A stretch of 64,000 nt of DNA from Buchnera aphidicola (Macrosiphoniella sanborni) (GCF_005080885.1 NZ_CP034864.1:557932-621931); one strand, 5' to 3'; positions 51,446 to 63,107 are shown, counted from the stretch's first letter. The notes: generated from the letters alone by a model not told the origin. Translations and numbers: made by a program.

Positions 51446-53455
51446 TTATTTTTTTTGAATCATTTTCTTGAGATTATATATTTTTAATTGATTTTCTTTG
51501 ATATCTTTAAGTGATTGGCTAAAATTAAACTTTTGATCCCATTGTAGGTCTTCTTGAGGTAATTCAAGCAAAAATCTACTAGGTGACATATTAAGTATTT
51601 GTCCATATTGTTTACGTGTACAAGAATAAGTAAAGAATAATTGCTGTTTTGCTCGTGTAATTCCTACATAAGTCAATCTTCTTTCTTCTTCTATAGTATT
51701 ATTATCAATACTTTTTTGATTTGGAAGAATTCCTTCACACATTCCAATTATGAATACTGAAGAAAATTCTAAACCTTTAGAAGCGTGCAAAGTCATTAAT
51801 TGAACTTGATTTTTTTTCTCTTTTGTTTGTGTGTCTGAAAAATCACGGATTATTATTCTTTCAACAATTTGTGATAAATTCATGGGTTTTTCAAATATAT
51901 CACCTTTCATCATATTATTAAACCATTTTGATAAAGTGTGAATATTATTTATACTATTTTGAAACTTTCCTGATTCTTTTAAGATTTTTTTAAGCCATTT
52001 TTCATAATTAATGTCACGAATAATATATTCTATAATATTACTATTTTTTAAAGAAGCTTGTTGAGTAAATTTTTCTATTTTTAGAATAAATGTTTTGATT
52101 CTTTCTATAGTGTTTTTGTTTAAAAAATGATTTATTTCTGAATTACAACTTATTTGGAAAAGACTTTTATTTTTTTTATTTGCGTATTCTTCTAATTTGT
52201 GTAGTGTAATTTTACCAATTTTACGTGATGGAATATTTATAACACGCATAAATGCATGATCATCATTGGGATTAATTATAAGACGTAGATAACTTAATAA
52301 ATCTTTAACTTCAGAACGAGAAAAAAATGATGATTTTTCAGAAATATAATACGGAATATTTTTTTTTATTAAAACTTTCTCAAGAATGCGAGATTGATAA
52401 TTTCCTCTATATAAAATTGCACAATCTTCATATTTCATATTATTTTTAATATTTTGCATAATAATTACTTCAGCTATTTTTTCTGCTTCTTTCTCTTCAT
52501 TTTGAGATGTTAAAACATGAATGATGTTTCCATATTTTAATTGAGAAAATAATTTTTTTTCTACATAATGCATATTATTAGCAATAAGATAATTAGCAGC
52601 TTTTAATATTCTTCCTGATGATCGGTAATTATGTTCCATCTTAATAATTTTTAAATTAGGAAAATCTTTTTTTAATAAAAAAATATTTTTTGGATTTGCT
52701 CCTCTCCATGAATAAATAGATTGGTTATCATCTCCAACTAATGTAAAATTTGAATCAGTATTAGTAAGAGTTTTTATTAATTCATATTGACTATTATTTG
52801 TATCTTGATATTCATCAACTAGTAAATAAGATAGTCTTTTTTGCCAACGCATTTTTATTGTTTGATTCTTTTTCAATAATAATGTAGGTATACAAATTAA
52901 ATCATCAAAATCTAATATATTTGCTTGAAAAAGATGGTTGTTATATTTTTGATAAATAGATACTAGATTTTCTTCTGAACGAGATTTAGTGAATTTTTGA
53001 ACTTGTTCAGGAGTTAAAAATTTATTTTTCCAATAAGAAATCATAAAATTTATTTTTTTTAATAATTTTATATTATTTATGATTTTTTTTTTACATATTT
53101 TTTTAAGCAAGTTTATCTGATCTTTTTCATCAAAAAGAATAAAATTTCTGTTAAATTGTAATTCTTTTATTTCTTTTTTAATAATTTTTAATCCTAATGA
53201 ATGAAAAGTAGAAATAATAATTTCTTTTGTTTCTGAAGTATTTAAATATTCTGATAAACGAATACGCATTTCATAAGCAGCTTTGTTAGTAAAAGTTATT
53301 GCAGCAATATTATTAGGTTGATATTTACCATGATTTATTAAATAAATAATTTTATTAATGATAACTTTCGTTTTTCCAGAACCAGCCCCTGCTAATATTA
53401 AACAGGGGCCGTTAATATATTCAATAGCTTTTTTTTGAGCAACGTTTAGGCACAT
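51446..53455 (-). CDS. rep: ATP-dependent DNA helicase Rep
   Basis: SF1A 3'-5' helicase that clears proteins ahead of replication forks. The 669 residues (E. coli 673) contain the Q motif (LNVAQKKAIEY), Walker A GAGSGKTKV, TFTNKAAYEM (Ia), LVDEYQDTN (II), VGDDNQSIYSWRGA (III), NYRSSGRIL (IV), TLHASKGLEF (V) and YVGITRAKQ (VI). The Rep-type rather than UvrD-type N-terminus and synteny with ilvC and trxA support the call. Confidence 0.97.
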   Translation of the reverse strand: MCLNVAQKKAIEYINGPCLILAGAGSGKTKVIINKIIYLINHGKYQPNNIAAITFTNKAAYEMRIRLSEYLNTSETKEIIISTFHSLGLKIIKKEIKELQFNRNFILFDEKDQINLLKKICKKKIINNIKLLKKINFMISYWKNKFLTPEQVQKFTKSRSEENLVSIYQKYNNHLFQANILDFDDLICIPTLLLKKNQTIKMRWQKRLSYLLVDEYQDTNNSQYELIKTLTNTDSNFTLVGDDNQSIYSWRGANPKNIFLLKKDFPNLKIIKMEHNYRSSGRILKAANYLIANNMHYVEKKLFSQLKYGNIIHVLTSQNEEKEAEKIAEVIIMQNIKNNMKYEDCAILYRGNYQSRILEKVLIKKNIPYYISEKSSFFSRSEVKDLLSYLRLIINPNDDHAFMRVINIPSRKIGKITLHKLEEYANKKNKSLFQISCNSEINHFLNKNTIERIKTFILKIEKFTQQASLKNSNIIEYIIRDINYEKWLKKILKESGKFQNSINNIHTLSKWFNNMMKGDIFEKPMNLSQIVERIIIRDFSDTQTKEKKNQVQLMTLHASKGLEFSSVFIIGMCEGILPNQKSIDNNTIEEERRLTYVGITRAKQQLFFTYSCTRKQYGQILNMSPSRFLLELPQEDLQWDQKFNFSQSLKDIKENQLKIYNLKKMIQKK

Positions 53456-53498
53456 ATAAGATTATGATATTTAATTAATAAAATATATTAAAAAATTT

Positions 53499-54971
53499 TT
53501 ATTTTGCTACTGTAATTACTTTCATTTCTTTCATATGACTTCTTAATTTACGTCCAATAATTTCTATAGGATGATTGCGAATCATATCGTTAATTTTATA
53601 TAATTCAATATTATTTATTGATTCTTCTAATAATGCACATCCAAGATCAGTTTTTTGTGTTTGTAATATAAATTTTTTTAAAATAGGATATGCTGATTCA
53701 GAAAAAAGATAACTACCATATTCAGCAGTATCAGAAATTACTTTGTTCATTTCATATAATTTTTTTCTTGCAATTGTATTTGCAATTAATGGTAATTCAT
53801 GTAAAGATTCATAATATGCTGATTCTTCTAAAATACCTGAATTAATCATTGTATCAAAAGATAATTCAATACCAGATTTTAATATAGCAATCATTAATAT
53901 CCCATGATTGTAATATTCTTGTTCTGGTATTTTTTTATTATAATCAGGAGCTTGTTCAAAAGATGTTTTTTTTATTTTATCTCTCCAATCTAATAATTTT
54001 TTATCGTTATTATCCCAATCAAGCATCATCTTGTTTGAAAAATCCCCTGAAATAATATCATCCATATGTTTTTGAAATAATGGTGATAATATATTTTTTA
54101 TTTTTTCTGAAATATAATAAGCTCTTATCTTTGATGAATTATTTAATCGATCCATCATTAAGGTAATGCCACCATGTTTTAAAGATTCTGTAATAGTTTC
54201 CCATCCGTATTGTATCAATTTAGATGCATATGCTGGATCATGTTGTTCCATCACTAATTTTTCGTAACATAGTAATGAAGCGGTTTGCAGCATACCACAT
54301 AAAATTGTTTGTTCGCCCATTAAATCTGATTTCACTTCTGCTACAAAAGATGATTCAAGTACACCAGCACGATGTCCTCCTGTAGAAAAAGCCCATGCTT
54401 TTGCAAGCTCTAAACCTTGATGATGAATATCATTTTCATTATGGACTGCAATTAATGTAGGAACTCCGAACCCACGTTTATATTCTTCTCGTACTTCAGT
54501 TCCAGGACATTTAGGTGCTACCATAATTACAGTGATATCTTTTCTTATTTTTTCTCCAAATTCTACAATATTAAATCCATGTGAATAACCTAAAATAGAA
54601 TTTTTTTTCATTAATTTTTGTAATTCTTTTATTACATGATGATGTTGTTTATCAGGAGTTAGATTAATTACCAAATCAGCATGTGGAATTAGTGATTCAT
54701 AGTCATTTACTTTAAAGTTGTTTTTAATTGCATTTATGTAAGATTGATTTTTTTTAATAATACTATCTTTTTTTAGTGCAAAAGAAACATTTAATCCCGA
54801 ATCTCGCATATTTAATCCTTGGTTTAAACCTTGAGCACCACAACCTACAATAACTATTTTTTTATCTTTTAAAATATTGTTTTTATTATTAAATTCTTCT
54901 TTTTTCATAAAACGACATTTTTTTATTTGCTTGATTTTTTGGCTAAAACTAAGTGTATTAAAATAATTCAT
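53499..54971 (-). CDS. ilvC: ketol-acid reductoisomerase, class II
   Basis: Second common step of isoleucine and valine synthesis, NADPH- and Mg-dependent. The 490 residues (E. coli 491) put it in the long class II form with a duplicated C-terminal knotted domain. The Rossmann motif is [17 protein letters not shown], and the metal-binding acids lie in the [10 protein letters not shown] region. It is co-oriented with ilvD 32 bases upstream. This is a core nutritional function for the aphid host. Confidence 0.98.
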   Translation of the reverse strand: MNYFNTLSFSQKIKQIKKCRFMKKEEFNNKNNILKDKKIVIVGCGAQGLNQGLNMRDSGLNVSFALKKDSIIKKNQSYINAIKNNFKVNDYESLIPHADLVINLTPDKQHHHVIKELQKLMKKNSILGYSHGFNIVEFGEKIRKDITVIMVAPKCPGTEVREEYKRGFGVPTLIAVHNENDIHHQGLELAKAWAFSTGGHRAGVLESSFVAEVKSDLMGEQTILCGMLQTASLLCYEKLVMEQHDPAYASKLIQYGWETITESLKHGGITLMMDRLNNSSKIRAYYISEKIKNILSPLFQKHMDDIISGDFSNKMMLDWDNNDKKLLDWRDKIKKTSFEQAPDYNKKIPEQEYYNHGILMIAILKSGIELSFDTMINSGILEESAYYESLHELPLIANTIARKKLYEMNKVISDTAEYGSYLFSESAYPILKKFILQTQKTDLGCALLEESINNIELYKINDMIRNHPIEIIGRKLRSHMKEMKVITVAK

Positions 54972-55003
54972 TATGATATTTCCTAGTTTAAAAAAATATA
55001 TTT

Positions 55004-56857
55004 TTAAATATTAGATATTCTTTTATAATCTCGAACAGCTCCTTTATCTGCACTTGTACAGAAAAAAGAATATGTTTTTAAAGCTAAAGAAACATATCTT
55101 GTACGATTTTTTGGTTTATAAGATAGAGGTCCTTTTAGTTCTTCTTCAAGAATACGATGTGATAATTCTTTTTTTGTAATATCTAAATGGATTGTTCTTT
55201 TAGCAATATTAATGTTGATAATATCGCCATTTTTAACTAAAGCAATTATACCTTTGTTAGCAGCTTCAGGTGAAATATGTCCTATAGATAATCCTGATGT
55301 ACCTCCTGAAAATCTACCATCAGTAATTAACGCACATTTTTTTTCTAATTTAATTGATTTTAAATATGTAGTTGGATACAACATTTCCTGCATCCCTGGT
55401 CCACCTTTTGGACCTTCATAACGAATAACAATCACATCTCCAGGAACGATTTGGTTATTTAATATAGCATGAACAGCTTCTTCTTGACTTTCATATACTT
55501 TAGCAGTTCCTGAAAAAATATAATTTGTTTTGTCTATTCCTGCTGTTTTTATTATGCATCCATTTCTTGCTAAATTTCCATATAAAACAGCTAATCCACC
55601 TTCTTGGCTATATGCATGTTGACAAGATCGAATACAACCGTTTTTTCGATCGTAATCTAATGTTTTCCATCTAAAATTTTGAGAATAAGGTTTAATCGTA
55701 CGCACACCTCCTGGGCCAGCTTGAAACATACTAATTATATCAGTATTTTTTGTTGAAAAAATATTATATTGATTTAATGTGTCTTTTAAATTCATTTGTA
55801 AAATATTATATGTATTATTATTTAATAAATTATTGTGATTTAATTCACCTAAAATACCCATAACACCACCTGCACGATGTACATCTTCAATATGATATTT
55901 TGAAGTACTTGGAGATACTTTACAAATATGAGGTATTTTTTTTGATATTGCATTAATGTCAGACATTTTAAAATCAACTTGTGCTTCTTGAGCTGCAGCT
56001 AATAAATGTAAAATAGTATTAGTAGATCCACCCATAGCGATATCTAATATCATTGCATTTTGAAAAGATTCTTTGTTAGCAATATTTCTAGGTAAAATAT
56101 TTTTATTATTATTTTTATAGTATTCTTTAGTAATTTTAACAATAATTTTCGCTGATTTAATAAATAAATTTTTACGATCAATATGTGTTGCTAATAATGT
56201 TCCATTTCCTGGTAAAGATAAACCTAATACTTCAGTTAAACAATTCATAGAATTAGCTGTAAACATACCTGAACAAGAACCACAAGTAGGACATGCAGAT
56301 GTTTCAACATTTTTAATAAAATCGTTTGATAAATTAGAATTCCCTCCATGTACAATAGCATCAACTAAATCTATTTTTATTGTTTGGTTGTCTTTTTTTA
56401 GTTTCCCTGCTTCCATAGGTCCACCTGAAACAAAAACTGATGGTATATTTAGTCTTAATGATGCCATCAACATACCTGGAGTAATTTTATCACAATTAGA
56501 AATACAAATCATAGCATCGACACAATGTGCATTAATAACATATTCTATTGAATCTGCAATTAATTCTCGTGATGGTAGAGAATACAGCATACCAGAATGT
56601 CCCATAGCTATTCCATCATCTATTGCAATAGTATTAAATTCTTTTGGAACTCCCCCAGAATTTTTAATTTCTTTAGATATAAGCGTCCCTACTTCTTTTA
56701 GATGAATATGTCCTGGAACAAACTGAGAAAAAGAATTTACTATTGCAATGATTGGTTTTTTGAAATCGTTATCGGTCATACCGGTAGCTCTCCACAATGC
56801 TCTTGCTCCGGACATATTTCTACCATGTGTAGTTTTAAAGGAACGATATTTAATCAT
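55004..56857 (-). CDS. ilvD: dihydroxy-acid dehydratase
   Basis: Iron-sulfur dehydratase making the branched-chain 2-oxo acids. The 617 residues (E. coli 616) show the cluster ligands in [11 protein letters not shown] and [20 protein letters not shown], the [19 protein letters not shown] region and the C-terminal end. An AGGAG lies just upstream of its ATG. It is transcribed with ilvC. Its cluster would be supplied by the isc genes just to the right. The transaminase and acetohydroxyacid synthase genes are not in view. Confidence 0.98.
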   Translation of the reverse strand: MIKYRSFKTTHGRNMSGARALWRATGMTDNDFKKPIIAIVNSFSQFVPGHIHLKEVGTLISKEIKNSGGVPKEFNTIAIDDGIAMGHSGMLYSLPSRELIADSIEYVINAHCVDAMICISNCDKITPGMLMASLRLNIPSVFVSGGPMEAGKLKKDNQTIKIDLVDAIVHGGNSNLSNDFIKNVETSACPTCGSCSGMFTANSMNCLTEVLGLSLPGNGTLLATHIDRKNLFIKSAKIIVKITKEYYKNNNKNILPRNIANKESFQNAMILDIAMGGSTNTILHLLAAAQEAQVDFKMSDINAISKKIPHICKVSPSTSKYHIEDVHRAGGVMGILGELNHNNLLNNNTYNILQMNLKDTLNQYNIFSTKNTDIISMFQAGPGGVRTIKPYSQNFRWKTLDYDRKNGCIRSCQHAYSQEGGLAVLYGNLARNGCIIKTAGIDKTNYIFSGTAKVYESQEEAVHAILNNQIVPGDVIVIRYEGPKGGPGMQEMLYPTTYLKSIKLEKKCALITDGRFSGGTSGLSIGHISPEAANKGIIALVKNGDIININIAKRTIHLDITKKELSHRILEEELKGPLSYKPKNRTRYVSLALKTYSFFCTSADKGAVRDYKRISNI

Positions 56858-57099
56858 TTTTAATAACTCCTAAAAATAATAGTTTAAAAATATTTTAGAA
56901 AAATTTTTTGATATAAATACATTGATAGAAATCTTGAGCGATAATTTTTTTTAATAAGAAGTAGTTTTTTCGAAAGTTATTTCAGGGGATGATATTTTAT
57001 ATAATCATAAACTTGATTGATGTTGATATTTTTTTAATTTTATCTTAATTTTTTATAAATTAAAAAATTATAAAAAATTTTCAACAAGTGAAATTGTTT

Positions 57100-57172
57100 C
57101 AGGGACGGTAGGATTTGAACCTACAACTTTCGGTTTTGGAGACCGATGCTCTGCCAATTGAACTACGTCCCT
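57100..57172 (-). tRNA. trpT: tRNA-Trp (CCA)
   Basis: A 73-base tRNA with acceptor AGGGACG/CGTCCCT, anticodon CCA in CTCCAAA, T-loop TTCAAAT and discriminator G. It is close to E. coli trpT. CCA is not encoded at the 3' end. Confidence 0.96.
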
Positions 57173-57329
57173 AATGATGCTGAAAAATATTATATTCTTA
57201 ATACTAACAAAAGTCTAGTACGCATTATAAAAATAAATTATAGATTTAAATAATTTTTAATCCTATTTTTTTTTAAAATGTTAGAATACGAATTTAAAAG
57301 TATTATTTATTTAAAGGTAAATATTTATT

Positions 57330-58544
57330 ATGAAAACTCCAATTTATTTAGATTATGCAGCGACTACTCCAGTAGAATCTATAGTTGCGAAAAAAATGAT
57401 GGATTATTTAACATTAGATGGAATATTTGGAAATTCTGCATCACGTTCTCATATATTTGGATGGAATGCGGAAGAAGCCGTTGATATAGCTCGTAATCAA
57501 ATAGCAGAATTAATTGCAGCAGATTCACGTGAGATTATTTTTACTTCTGGAGCAACAGAGTCAAATAATTTAGCTATAAAGGGAATAGCTTTTTTTCATC
57601 AAAAAAAAGGTAAACATATTATCACGAGTAAAACAGAACATAAATCAGTTTTAGATTCCTGTAGATATTTAGAAAGTAAAGGATTTAATGTAACTTATCT
57701 CACTCCAAAAAATAATGGTATCATTGATCTAAATGATTTAAAGAATAATATTCAAAATGATACTATACTTATTTCTATAATGCATGTAAACAATGAAATT
57801 GGTATTATACAAGATATTGAAAGTATTTCAAAAATTTGTAGAAGTCATGGTATTTTTTTTCATGTAGATGCAACTCAAAGTTTAGGTAAAATTCCTGTTA
57901 ATTTAAATAAAATAGATATAGATTTAATGTCTTTTTCTGCTCATAAAATCTATGGTCCAAAAGGTATTGGAGGTCTTTATGTTCGTCGTAAACCTCGAAT
58001 ACGATTATTGCCTTTTATACATGGAGGAGGACATGAAAGAGGCATGCGATCAGGAACTTTGCCAGTTCATCAGATTGTAGGAATGGGTGAAGCATTTATT
58101 ATAGCAAAAGAAAAAATGAAAAATGATTTTATATATTTAACAAAATTACGTAATTTACTTTGGAATGGAATCAAAAACATTGAAGAAGTTTACTTAAATA
58201 GTGATTTGCAACAAGGAGTTCCACATATATTAAACGTTAGTTTTAACTATATTGAAGGTGAATCATTAATTATGGCTCTTAAAGATTTAGCTGTTTCTTC
58301 AGGTTCAGCTTGTACTTCAGCTAGTTTAGAACCTTCTTATGTATTGAAAGCTTTAGGTATTAAAGATGAATTAGCTCATAGTTCAATTCGTTTTTCAATT
58401 GGTAGATTTACAACAGAAGAAGACATTATATATACAATAAAATTAATTCATGACTCTATTAATAAATTACGCGAACTTTCTCCTTTATGGGAAATGTTTA
58501 AATCAGGAGTTGATTTAAATAGTATAGAATGGGATCATAGTTAG
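57330..58544 (+). CDS. iscS: cysteine desulfurase IscS
   Basis: PLP enzyme that delivers cysteine sulfur to IscU, tRNA thiolation and other acceptors. The 404 residues equal E. coli in length. PLP-binding K206 ([10 protein letters not shown]), the substrate-region TEHKS with His, and the mobile-loop C328 ([14 protein letters not shown]) are at E. coli positions. It is the first gene of the isc cluster here. The iscR repressor that heads the E. coli operon is absent. Confidence 0.98.
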   Translation: MKTPIYLDYAATTPVESIVAKKMMDYLTLDGIFGNSASRSHIFGWNAEEAVDIARNQIAELIAADSREIIFTSGATESNNLAIKGIAFFHQKKGKHIITSKTEHKSVLDSCRYLESKGFNVTYLTPKNNGIIDLNDLKNNIQNDTILISIMHVNNEIGIIQDIESISKICRSHGIFFHVDATQSLGKIPVNLNKIDIDLMSFSAHKIYGPKGIGGLYVRRKPRIRLLPFIHGGGHERGMRSGTLPVHQIVGMGEAFIIAKEKMKNDFIYLTKLRNLLWNGIKNIEEVYLNSDLQQGVPHILNVSFNYIEGESLIMALKDLAVSSGSACTSASLEPSYVLKALGIKDELAHSSIRFSIGRFTTEEDIIYTIKLIHDSINKLRELSPLWEMFKSGVDLNSIEWDHS

Positions 58545-58589
58545 TCATATATAATTATATATAATTAATAAATATAAGGTAATATTAAA

Positions 58590-58970
58590 ATGGCTTACAG
58601 TAAAAAAGTAATGGATCATTATGAAAATCCAAGAAATGTTGGTTCATTTGCTAATTCTGATAGTAATGTAGGAAGTGGTTTAGTAGGAGCTCCTGCTTGC
58701 GGTGATGTTATGAAATTACAAATTAAAGTAAACGAAAAGGGAATTATAGAAGATGCATGTTTCAAAACATACGGTTGTGGTTCTGCTATAGCATCTAGTT
58801 CGTTAGTAACTGAATGGGTAAAGGGAAAATCTATAAAAGAGGCTGAATCTATTAAAAATACAACGATTGTGAAGGAATTAGAACTTCCCCCAGTAAAAAT
58901 TCATTGTTCTATTTTAGCAGAAGATGCTATTAAAGCAGCTATTGCTGATTATAAAAATAAAAATATTTAA
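58590..58970 (+). CDS. iscU: iron-sulfur scaffold protein IscU
   Basis: Assembles [2Fe-2S] clusters with IscS and releases them through HscA/HscB. The ligand cysteines C37, C63 and C106, the D39 that tunes cluster stability, and the LPPVK motif (99-103) recognised by HscA are all in place. Length is 126 residues (E. coli 128). It starts 45 bases after iscS. Confidence 0.98.
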   Translation: MAYSKKVMDHYENPRNVGSFANSDSNVGSGLVGAPACGDVMKLQIKVNEKGIIEDACFKTYGCGSAIASSSLVTEWVKGKSIKEAESIKNTTIVKELELPPVKIHCSILAEDAIKAAIADYKNKNI

Positions 58971-59055
58971 ATTAATTCAGTTTTATTAAATGTTGAAAGA
59001 ATATTTTCTTTCAACATACGATTTCTCAATTATGTTTAAAAAAATAGGTCATAGT

Positions 59056-59580
59056 ATGAATTATTTTACATTGTTTAATTTGCCTGAAAATTTTAAAATA
59101 AATCAAAAATTACTTTCTGAAAATTTTTATAGATTACAGTTAAAGTTTCATCCTGATTTATTTATTAATCATTCTGATATGAAAAAAAAAATAATTTTAA
59201 AAAAATCAATAGAAATTAATAAAGGTTATAAAACTTTAAAAGATTTTTTAAGCAGAGCAATATATCTTCTATTTTTAAATGGTTATAAGCTTGATACAGA
59301 AAATGTTTTATTAAACAATAATTGTTATTTAACAAAATATTTTGTTTTGTATGAAGATATTGATGATTTAAAAAAAAATAATTTTGATAAAGAACAATTA
59401 AATAGTGTATTTACAAAAATAATGAAAGAAATTATGCATTGTAAAAATAATATTGAATTAGAATTTAAAAAAAAAAATTATAAAAATATTATACCAGAAA
59501 TAGAACAGTTACTTTTTTTAAAAAAAATTAAATTTAATTTGATGAAAGAACGTAATATATATTTAAGACAAGAAAATTAG
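59056..59580 (+). CDS. hscB: HscB, J-domain co-chaperone of HscA
   Basis: Brings IscU to HscA and stimulates its ATPase. I chose the ATG at 59056 because MNYFTLFNLP matches E. coli MDYFTLFGLP and AGG lies seven bases upstream; in-frame ATGs further upstream (from 58990) are unlikely. The HPD tripeptide is at 32-34. The C-terminal three-helix IscU-binding domain is divergent and Lys/Asn-rich. It has 174 residues (E. coli 171). In E. coli iscA lies between iscU and hscB; here only 85 bases remain. Confidence 0.94.
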   Translation: MNYFTLFNLPENFKINQKLLSENFYRLQLKFHPDLFINHSDMKKKIILKKSIEINKGYKTLKDFLSRAIYLLFLNGYKLDTENVLLNNNCYLTKYFVLYEDIDDLKKNNFDKEQLNSVFTKIMKEIMHCKNNIELEFKKKNYKNIIPEIEQLLFLKKIKFNLMKERNIYLRQEN

Positions 59581-59591
59581 GATATTCATAT

Positions 59592-61412
59592 ATGATTTTT
59601 TTGAAACAAAAATGTAAAAAAAAATTGTTATTAGGTATTGATCTTGGAACTACTTATTCATTAGCAGCTACAGTATTAGAAGATGATGTAGTGTTTTTAT
59701 TAGATAAAAAAAATCGTTATTTGTTACCATCTGTTGTGAATTATAAATATAATTCTATTACTGTTGGTTGGGAGACATTAGAAAATGTTATTACAGATCC
59801 TTCTAATACTATTAGTTCTGTGAAGCGTTTATTGGGTCGTTCTATCAATTTTATCAAAAAAACATTTCCTATGTTGCCTTATTTTATAGAAGAAAATAAC
59901 AATAAGGGTGTTGTTTTTCGTACTAATTTTGGATTTGTTAGTCCTATTGATGTTTCAAGTCATATATTAAAACATCTAAAAAAAAGGGCGATTTTTTTAT
60001 TTGATCAAGAAATTAGTGCAAGTATTATTACAGTTCCTGCATATTTTAATGATATTCAAAAAAAAGCAACTAAACAAGCAGCTATTTTATCAAAAATTAA
60101 TTTAATCAAATTATTAAATGAACCTACCGCAGCTGCTTTTGCATATGGTCTACAAAGACAAAAAAAAGAATTGATTATTGTTTATGATTTGGGAGGAGGC
60201 ACTTTTGATGTTTCTGTATTAAAATTGCGTAAAGGAATTTTTGAAGTATTGGCATCTAGTGGAGATTCTAATTTAGGTGGTGATGATTTTGATTATGTCT
60301 TAGCAAATTATATTTATAAAAAATCGAATGTATTAAATAAATGCAATGATTTTTTTCAAGCATCGTTATTACAACTTGCTAAATCTACAAAAATAAAATT
60401 AACACAATATGAACGAGTAAAAATTAATTTTTTTAATTGGGAAGGTTATATTACTCGAGAAGAATTTAATTCTATTATTATTAAATTTATAAAAAAAACA
60501 TTATTTATTTGTTCTGATCTCTTAGAAGAAATTAATTTGTCTATTGAAAAAATAGAAGAAGTAGTTATGGTAGGAGGATCTACTCGTGTCCCATTAGTTT
60601 ATGAAGAAGTTGCCAATTTTTTTAAAAAGAAATTATTAAATTATATTAATCCAGATCAAGTAGTAGCAATGGGTGCAGCAATGCACGTTGATATGTTAAT
60701 GAATACTAATAAAAAAAATAAAGTACTTTTATTAGATGTACTACCACTGTCATTAGGTATTGAAGTCATAGGAGGATTTGTTGAAAAAATTATATTACGC
60801 AATACTGCGTTACCTGTTTCAAAAACAAAAGAATTTACAACTTATAAAGATAATCAAACATCTATTTTAATACATGTAGTTCAAGGAGAAAGAGAATTAG
60901 TTAAAGATTGTATTTCATTATCTCGTTTTATTTTACAAGATATACAACCACAAAAAGCTGGATTAGTTCGTATTTTTGTAACATTTCAGGTTGATACAGA
61001 TGGTTTAATTAATATTAAGGTTTTAGAAAAAAATAGTAACAAACAAAAATCTATACAAATTGATAATAATATTATATTAAAAACAATTAATGTTTCTGAA
61101 ATAGTAGAAAATTCTTTAAAATATTCTAAAGATGATTATTATTTAAGAGTGAAAGAAGAAAAAAAAATTGAATCTGTACGTGTATTAAAAATTTTAGAGA
61201 ATTCTTTAAAAAATCATAAAAATTTAATTACTTCAAAAGAACTAAATAAAATTACATTTTTTCAAGAAAAATTAAAAAAATCTATTAAAGATGATGATTT
61301 GTTTGAAATGAAAAAAAATTTAAAAAAACTAGATGAAGTGAGTAAAAATTTTTTTTCATTACAGTTAAAAAATGCTATTAATGATTCTTTTGTTATAGAA
61401 GAGGATATATAA
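59592..61412 (+). CDS. hscA: HscA, Hsp70-type chaperone for Fe-S clusters
   Basis: Hsp70 ATPase specialised for IscU. The ATPase domain has GIDLGTTYSLAATV, VPAYFNDIQKKATKQAA, LNEPTAAAFAYGL, VYDLGGGTFDVSVL and VMVGGSTRVP. The substrate domain follows from about residue 390, and the C-terminal lid is degenerate and Lys-rich. Length is 606 residues (E. coli 616). It starts 11 bases after hscB, and its stop abuts the fdx ATG. Confidence 0.97.
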   Translation: MIFLKQKCKKKLLLGIDLGTTYSLAATVLEDDVVFLLDKKNRYLLPSVVNYKYNSITVGWETLENVITDPSNTISSVKRLLGRSINFIKKTFPMLPYFIEENNNKGVVFRTNFGFVSPIDVSSHILKHLKKRAIFLFDQEISASIITVPAYFNDIQKKATKQAAILSKINLIKLLNEPTAAAFAYGLQRQKKELIIVYDLGGGTFDVSVLKLRKGIFEVLASSGDSNLGGDDFDYVLANYIYKKSNVLNKCNDFFQASLLQLAKSTKIKLTQYERVKINFFNWEGYITREEFNSIIIKFIKKTLFICSDLLEEINLSIEKIEEVVMVGGSTRVPLVYEEVANFFKKKLLNYINPDQVVAMGAAMHVDMLMNTNKKNKVLLLDVLPLSLGIEVIGGFVEKIILRNTALPVSKTKEFTTYKDNQTSILIHVVQGERELVKDCISLSRFILQDIQPQKAGLVRIFVTFQVDTDGLINIKVLEKNSNKQKSIQIDNNIILKTINVSEIVENSLKYSKDDYYLRVKEEKKIESVRVLKILENSLKNHKNLITSKELNKITFFQEKLKKSIKDDDLFEMKKNLKKLDEVSKNFFSLQLKNAINDSFVIEEDI

Positions 61413-61751
61413 ATGCCTACAGTTCTATTTTTACCTCATAAGTTAATATTACCAAAAGGTGCTATATTACAAGCAGAAACTGGAGAAACTATATTAAATC
61501 TTGCTTTACGAAACGACATTAAATTAGAACATGCATGTGAGCAATCGTGCGCTTGTAGTACATGTCATTGTATTATACGAAAAGGTTTCTTTTCTGTTAC
61601 AGGTTGGTCTGAAAAAGAAGACGATATTTTAGATAAAGCTTGGGGTCTCCAACCTGAAAGTCGTTTGAGTTGCCAAGCTATTATTGGAAAAATGAATATT
61701 GAAGTAGAAATTCCTTTATATAATTTGAATTATAATGCAAATGAATTTTAA
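61413..61751 (+). CDS. fdx: [2Fe-2S] ferredoxin, adrenodoxin type
   Basis: Supplies electrons for cluster assembly by IscS/IscU. The ligands C42, C48, C51 (HACEQSCACSTCHC) and C87 (RLSCQA) are at E. coli positions in 112 residues (E. coli 111). The start codon directly follows the hscA stop with no spacer. Fpr at 38.5 kb is a likely reductase. It ends three bases before the convergent der; iscX is absent. Confidence 0.98.
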   Translation: MPTVLFLPHKLILPKGAILQAETGETILNLALRNDIKLEHACEQSCACSTCHCIIRKGFFSVTGWSEKEDDILDKAWGLQPESRLSCQAIIGKMNIEVEIPLYNLNYNANEF

Positions 61752-61754
61752 TAT

Positions 61755-63107
61755 TTATTTTTTTTCATATATGTAAGGATTTAAATTGTCTTTAAATTGT
61801 ATTTGAATAGGAGTGTTTTTAATTTTAAGAGCATTTTGAAAAAAGTTTATTAAATATTTTTTATATGATAAAGATAAATTTTTAACTTGAGTACCATGAA
61901 TAATAATTTTTAATGGATTTGAATTTCCTACATGTGCATATTTTAATTTTATTCGTCTTCCTTTTATAATAGGTGGTTGATGTTTTTTAATTGCTTCATA
62001 CATTGTTTGTGTTATTTTAGACGTGCTAATTTTTCTTGTAGATTCTTTATAAGATGAATAGACGGATTTAAATATTTGAAAAATACCTTTCTTGTACAAA
62101 GCAGATATAAAATGTATTTTTGGAAAATGAATAAATTTTATTTGATTTTTAATTAATTCTTGTATGTTATTTTGTTCTTTAGAATTTAATAAATCACATT
62201 TATTTATTATAATAATTATTCCTTTTCCAGAATTATTGATAAAATTTGCTAATAATAAATCTTGATTACAAATTGCGAGACTTGCATCTATAATTAATAA
62301 TACTACATGAGAATGCTCAATTGTTTTTAGTGTTTTAATAAGAGAAAATTTTTCAAAATTATTAATTTTTATTTTTTTTTTACTCGCTCCTGGGGTATCA
62401 ATTAAAATATAATTCTTATTTTTATATTTCATAGGTATAGATATATTATCTGATGTTGTTCCGGGGATATTACATGTAATCATTCTTTCTGTATTTAATA
62501 TATTATTAATTAAAGTTGATTTTCCTACATTTGGTCTACCAATAAAAGCTATTTTTATTGATGATTTTTGCAATAAATTATCTTGTTTTATATTTTTTTG
62601 TTGATATTCTTGTGTTATCCACGGAATTAAATAATTTTTTTTCAAAATATTTATTCCTTGATTATGAATAGCAGAGATTTCTTGAATATTTTTAAATCCT
62701 AATAAATAAAATTCATTAATTTTTGTAGTTAAATTACTACCATCGATTTTATTGATAATTAAAATAATTTTTTTATGATATTTTCTTATTTTTTCAGCAA
62801 TTTCATATTCTTGTGGCATTAATCCATCATGAGCGTCTACTACAAATAAAATCAAATTAGATTCTTCTATTGCTTGTAATGTTTGCTTATATGCTTGCTT
62901 TTCTATTTCATTGAATTGAATATCTAAACCTGCGGTATCAATTAAGATTATTTTTTGATTTGATAATAATGTGCAGTATCCGTATTGCCTATCTTTAGTA
63001 AGTCCTTTATGATTTGCAACTAATGCATTTTTTGTTTTTGTTAAAATATTAAATAAAGTAGATTTTCCAACGTTAGTACGACCAATTAATACAATAATGG
63101 GTATCAT
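61755..63107 (-). CDS. der: GTPase Der (EngA), 50S ribosome assembly
   Basis: Tandem-GTPase factor required for 50S subunit maturation. Domain 1 has GRTNVGKST, DTAGL and NKID; domain 2 has GRPNVGKST, DTPGA and NKCD. A C-terminal KH-like domain ends near IQFKDNLNPY. The start is set at MIPIIVLIGRTNVGKS, which aligns with E. coli MVPVVALVGRPNVGKS; upstream in-frame residues are unlikely. Length is 450 residues (E. coli 490), with the inter-domain linker and tail shortened. P-loop Pro is Thr in domain 1. Confidence 0.96.
   Translation of the reverse strand: MIPIIVLIGRTNVGKSTLFNILTKTKNALVANHKGLTKDRQYGYCTLLSNQKIILIDTAGLDIQFNEIEKQAYKQTLQAIEESNLILFVVDAHDGLMPQEYEIAEKIRKYHKKIILIINKIDGSNLTTKINEFYLLGFKNIQEISAIHNQGINILKKNYLIPWITQEYQQKNIKQDNLLQKSSIKIAFIGRPNVGKSTLINNILNTERMITCNIPGTTSDNISIPMKYKNKNYILIDTPGASKKKIKINNFEKFSLIKTLKTIEHSHVVLLIIDASLAICNQDLLLANFINNSGKGIIIIINKCDLLNSKEQNNIQELIKNQIKFIHFPKIHFISALYKKGIFQIFKSVYSSYKESTRKISTSKITQTMYEAIKKHQPPIIKGRRIKLKYAHVGNSNPLKIIIHGTQVKNLSLSYKKYLINFFQNALKIKNTPIQIQFKDNLNPYIYEKK

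Noticed and set aside
58990..59055. Upstream extension of HscB by 22 codons
   Set aside because: The family start MNYFTLF with its own AGG ribosome-binding site lies at 59056, and the extension has no homology to HscB.
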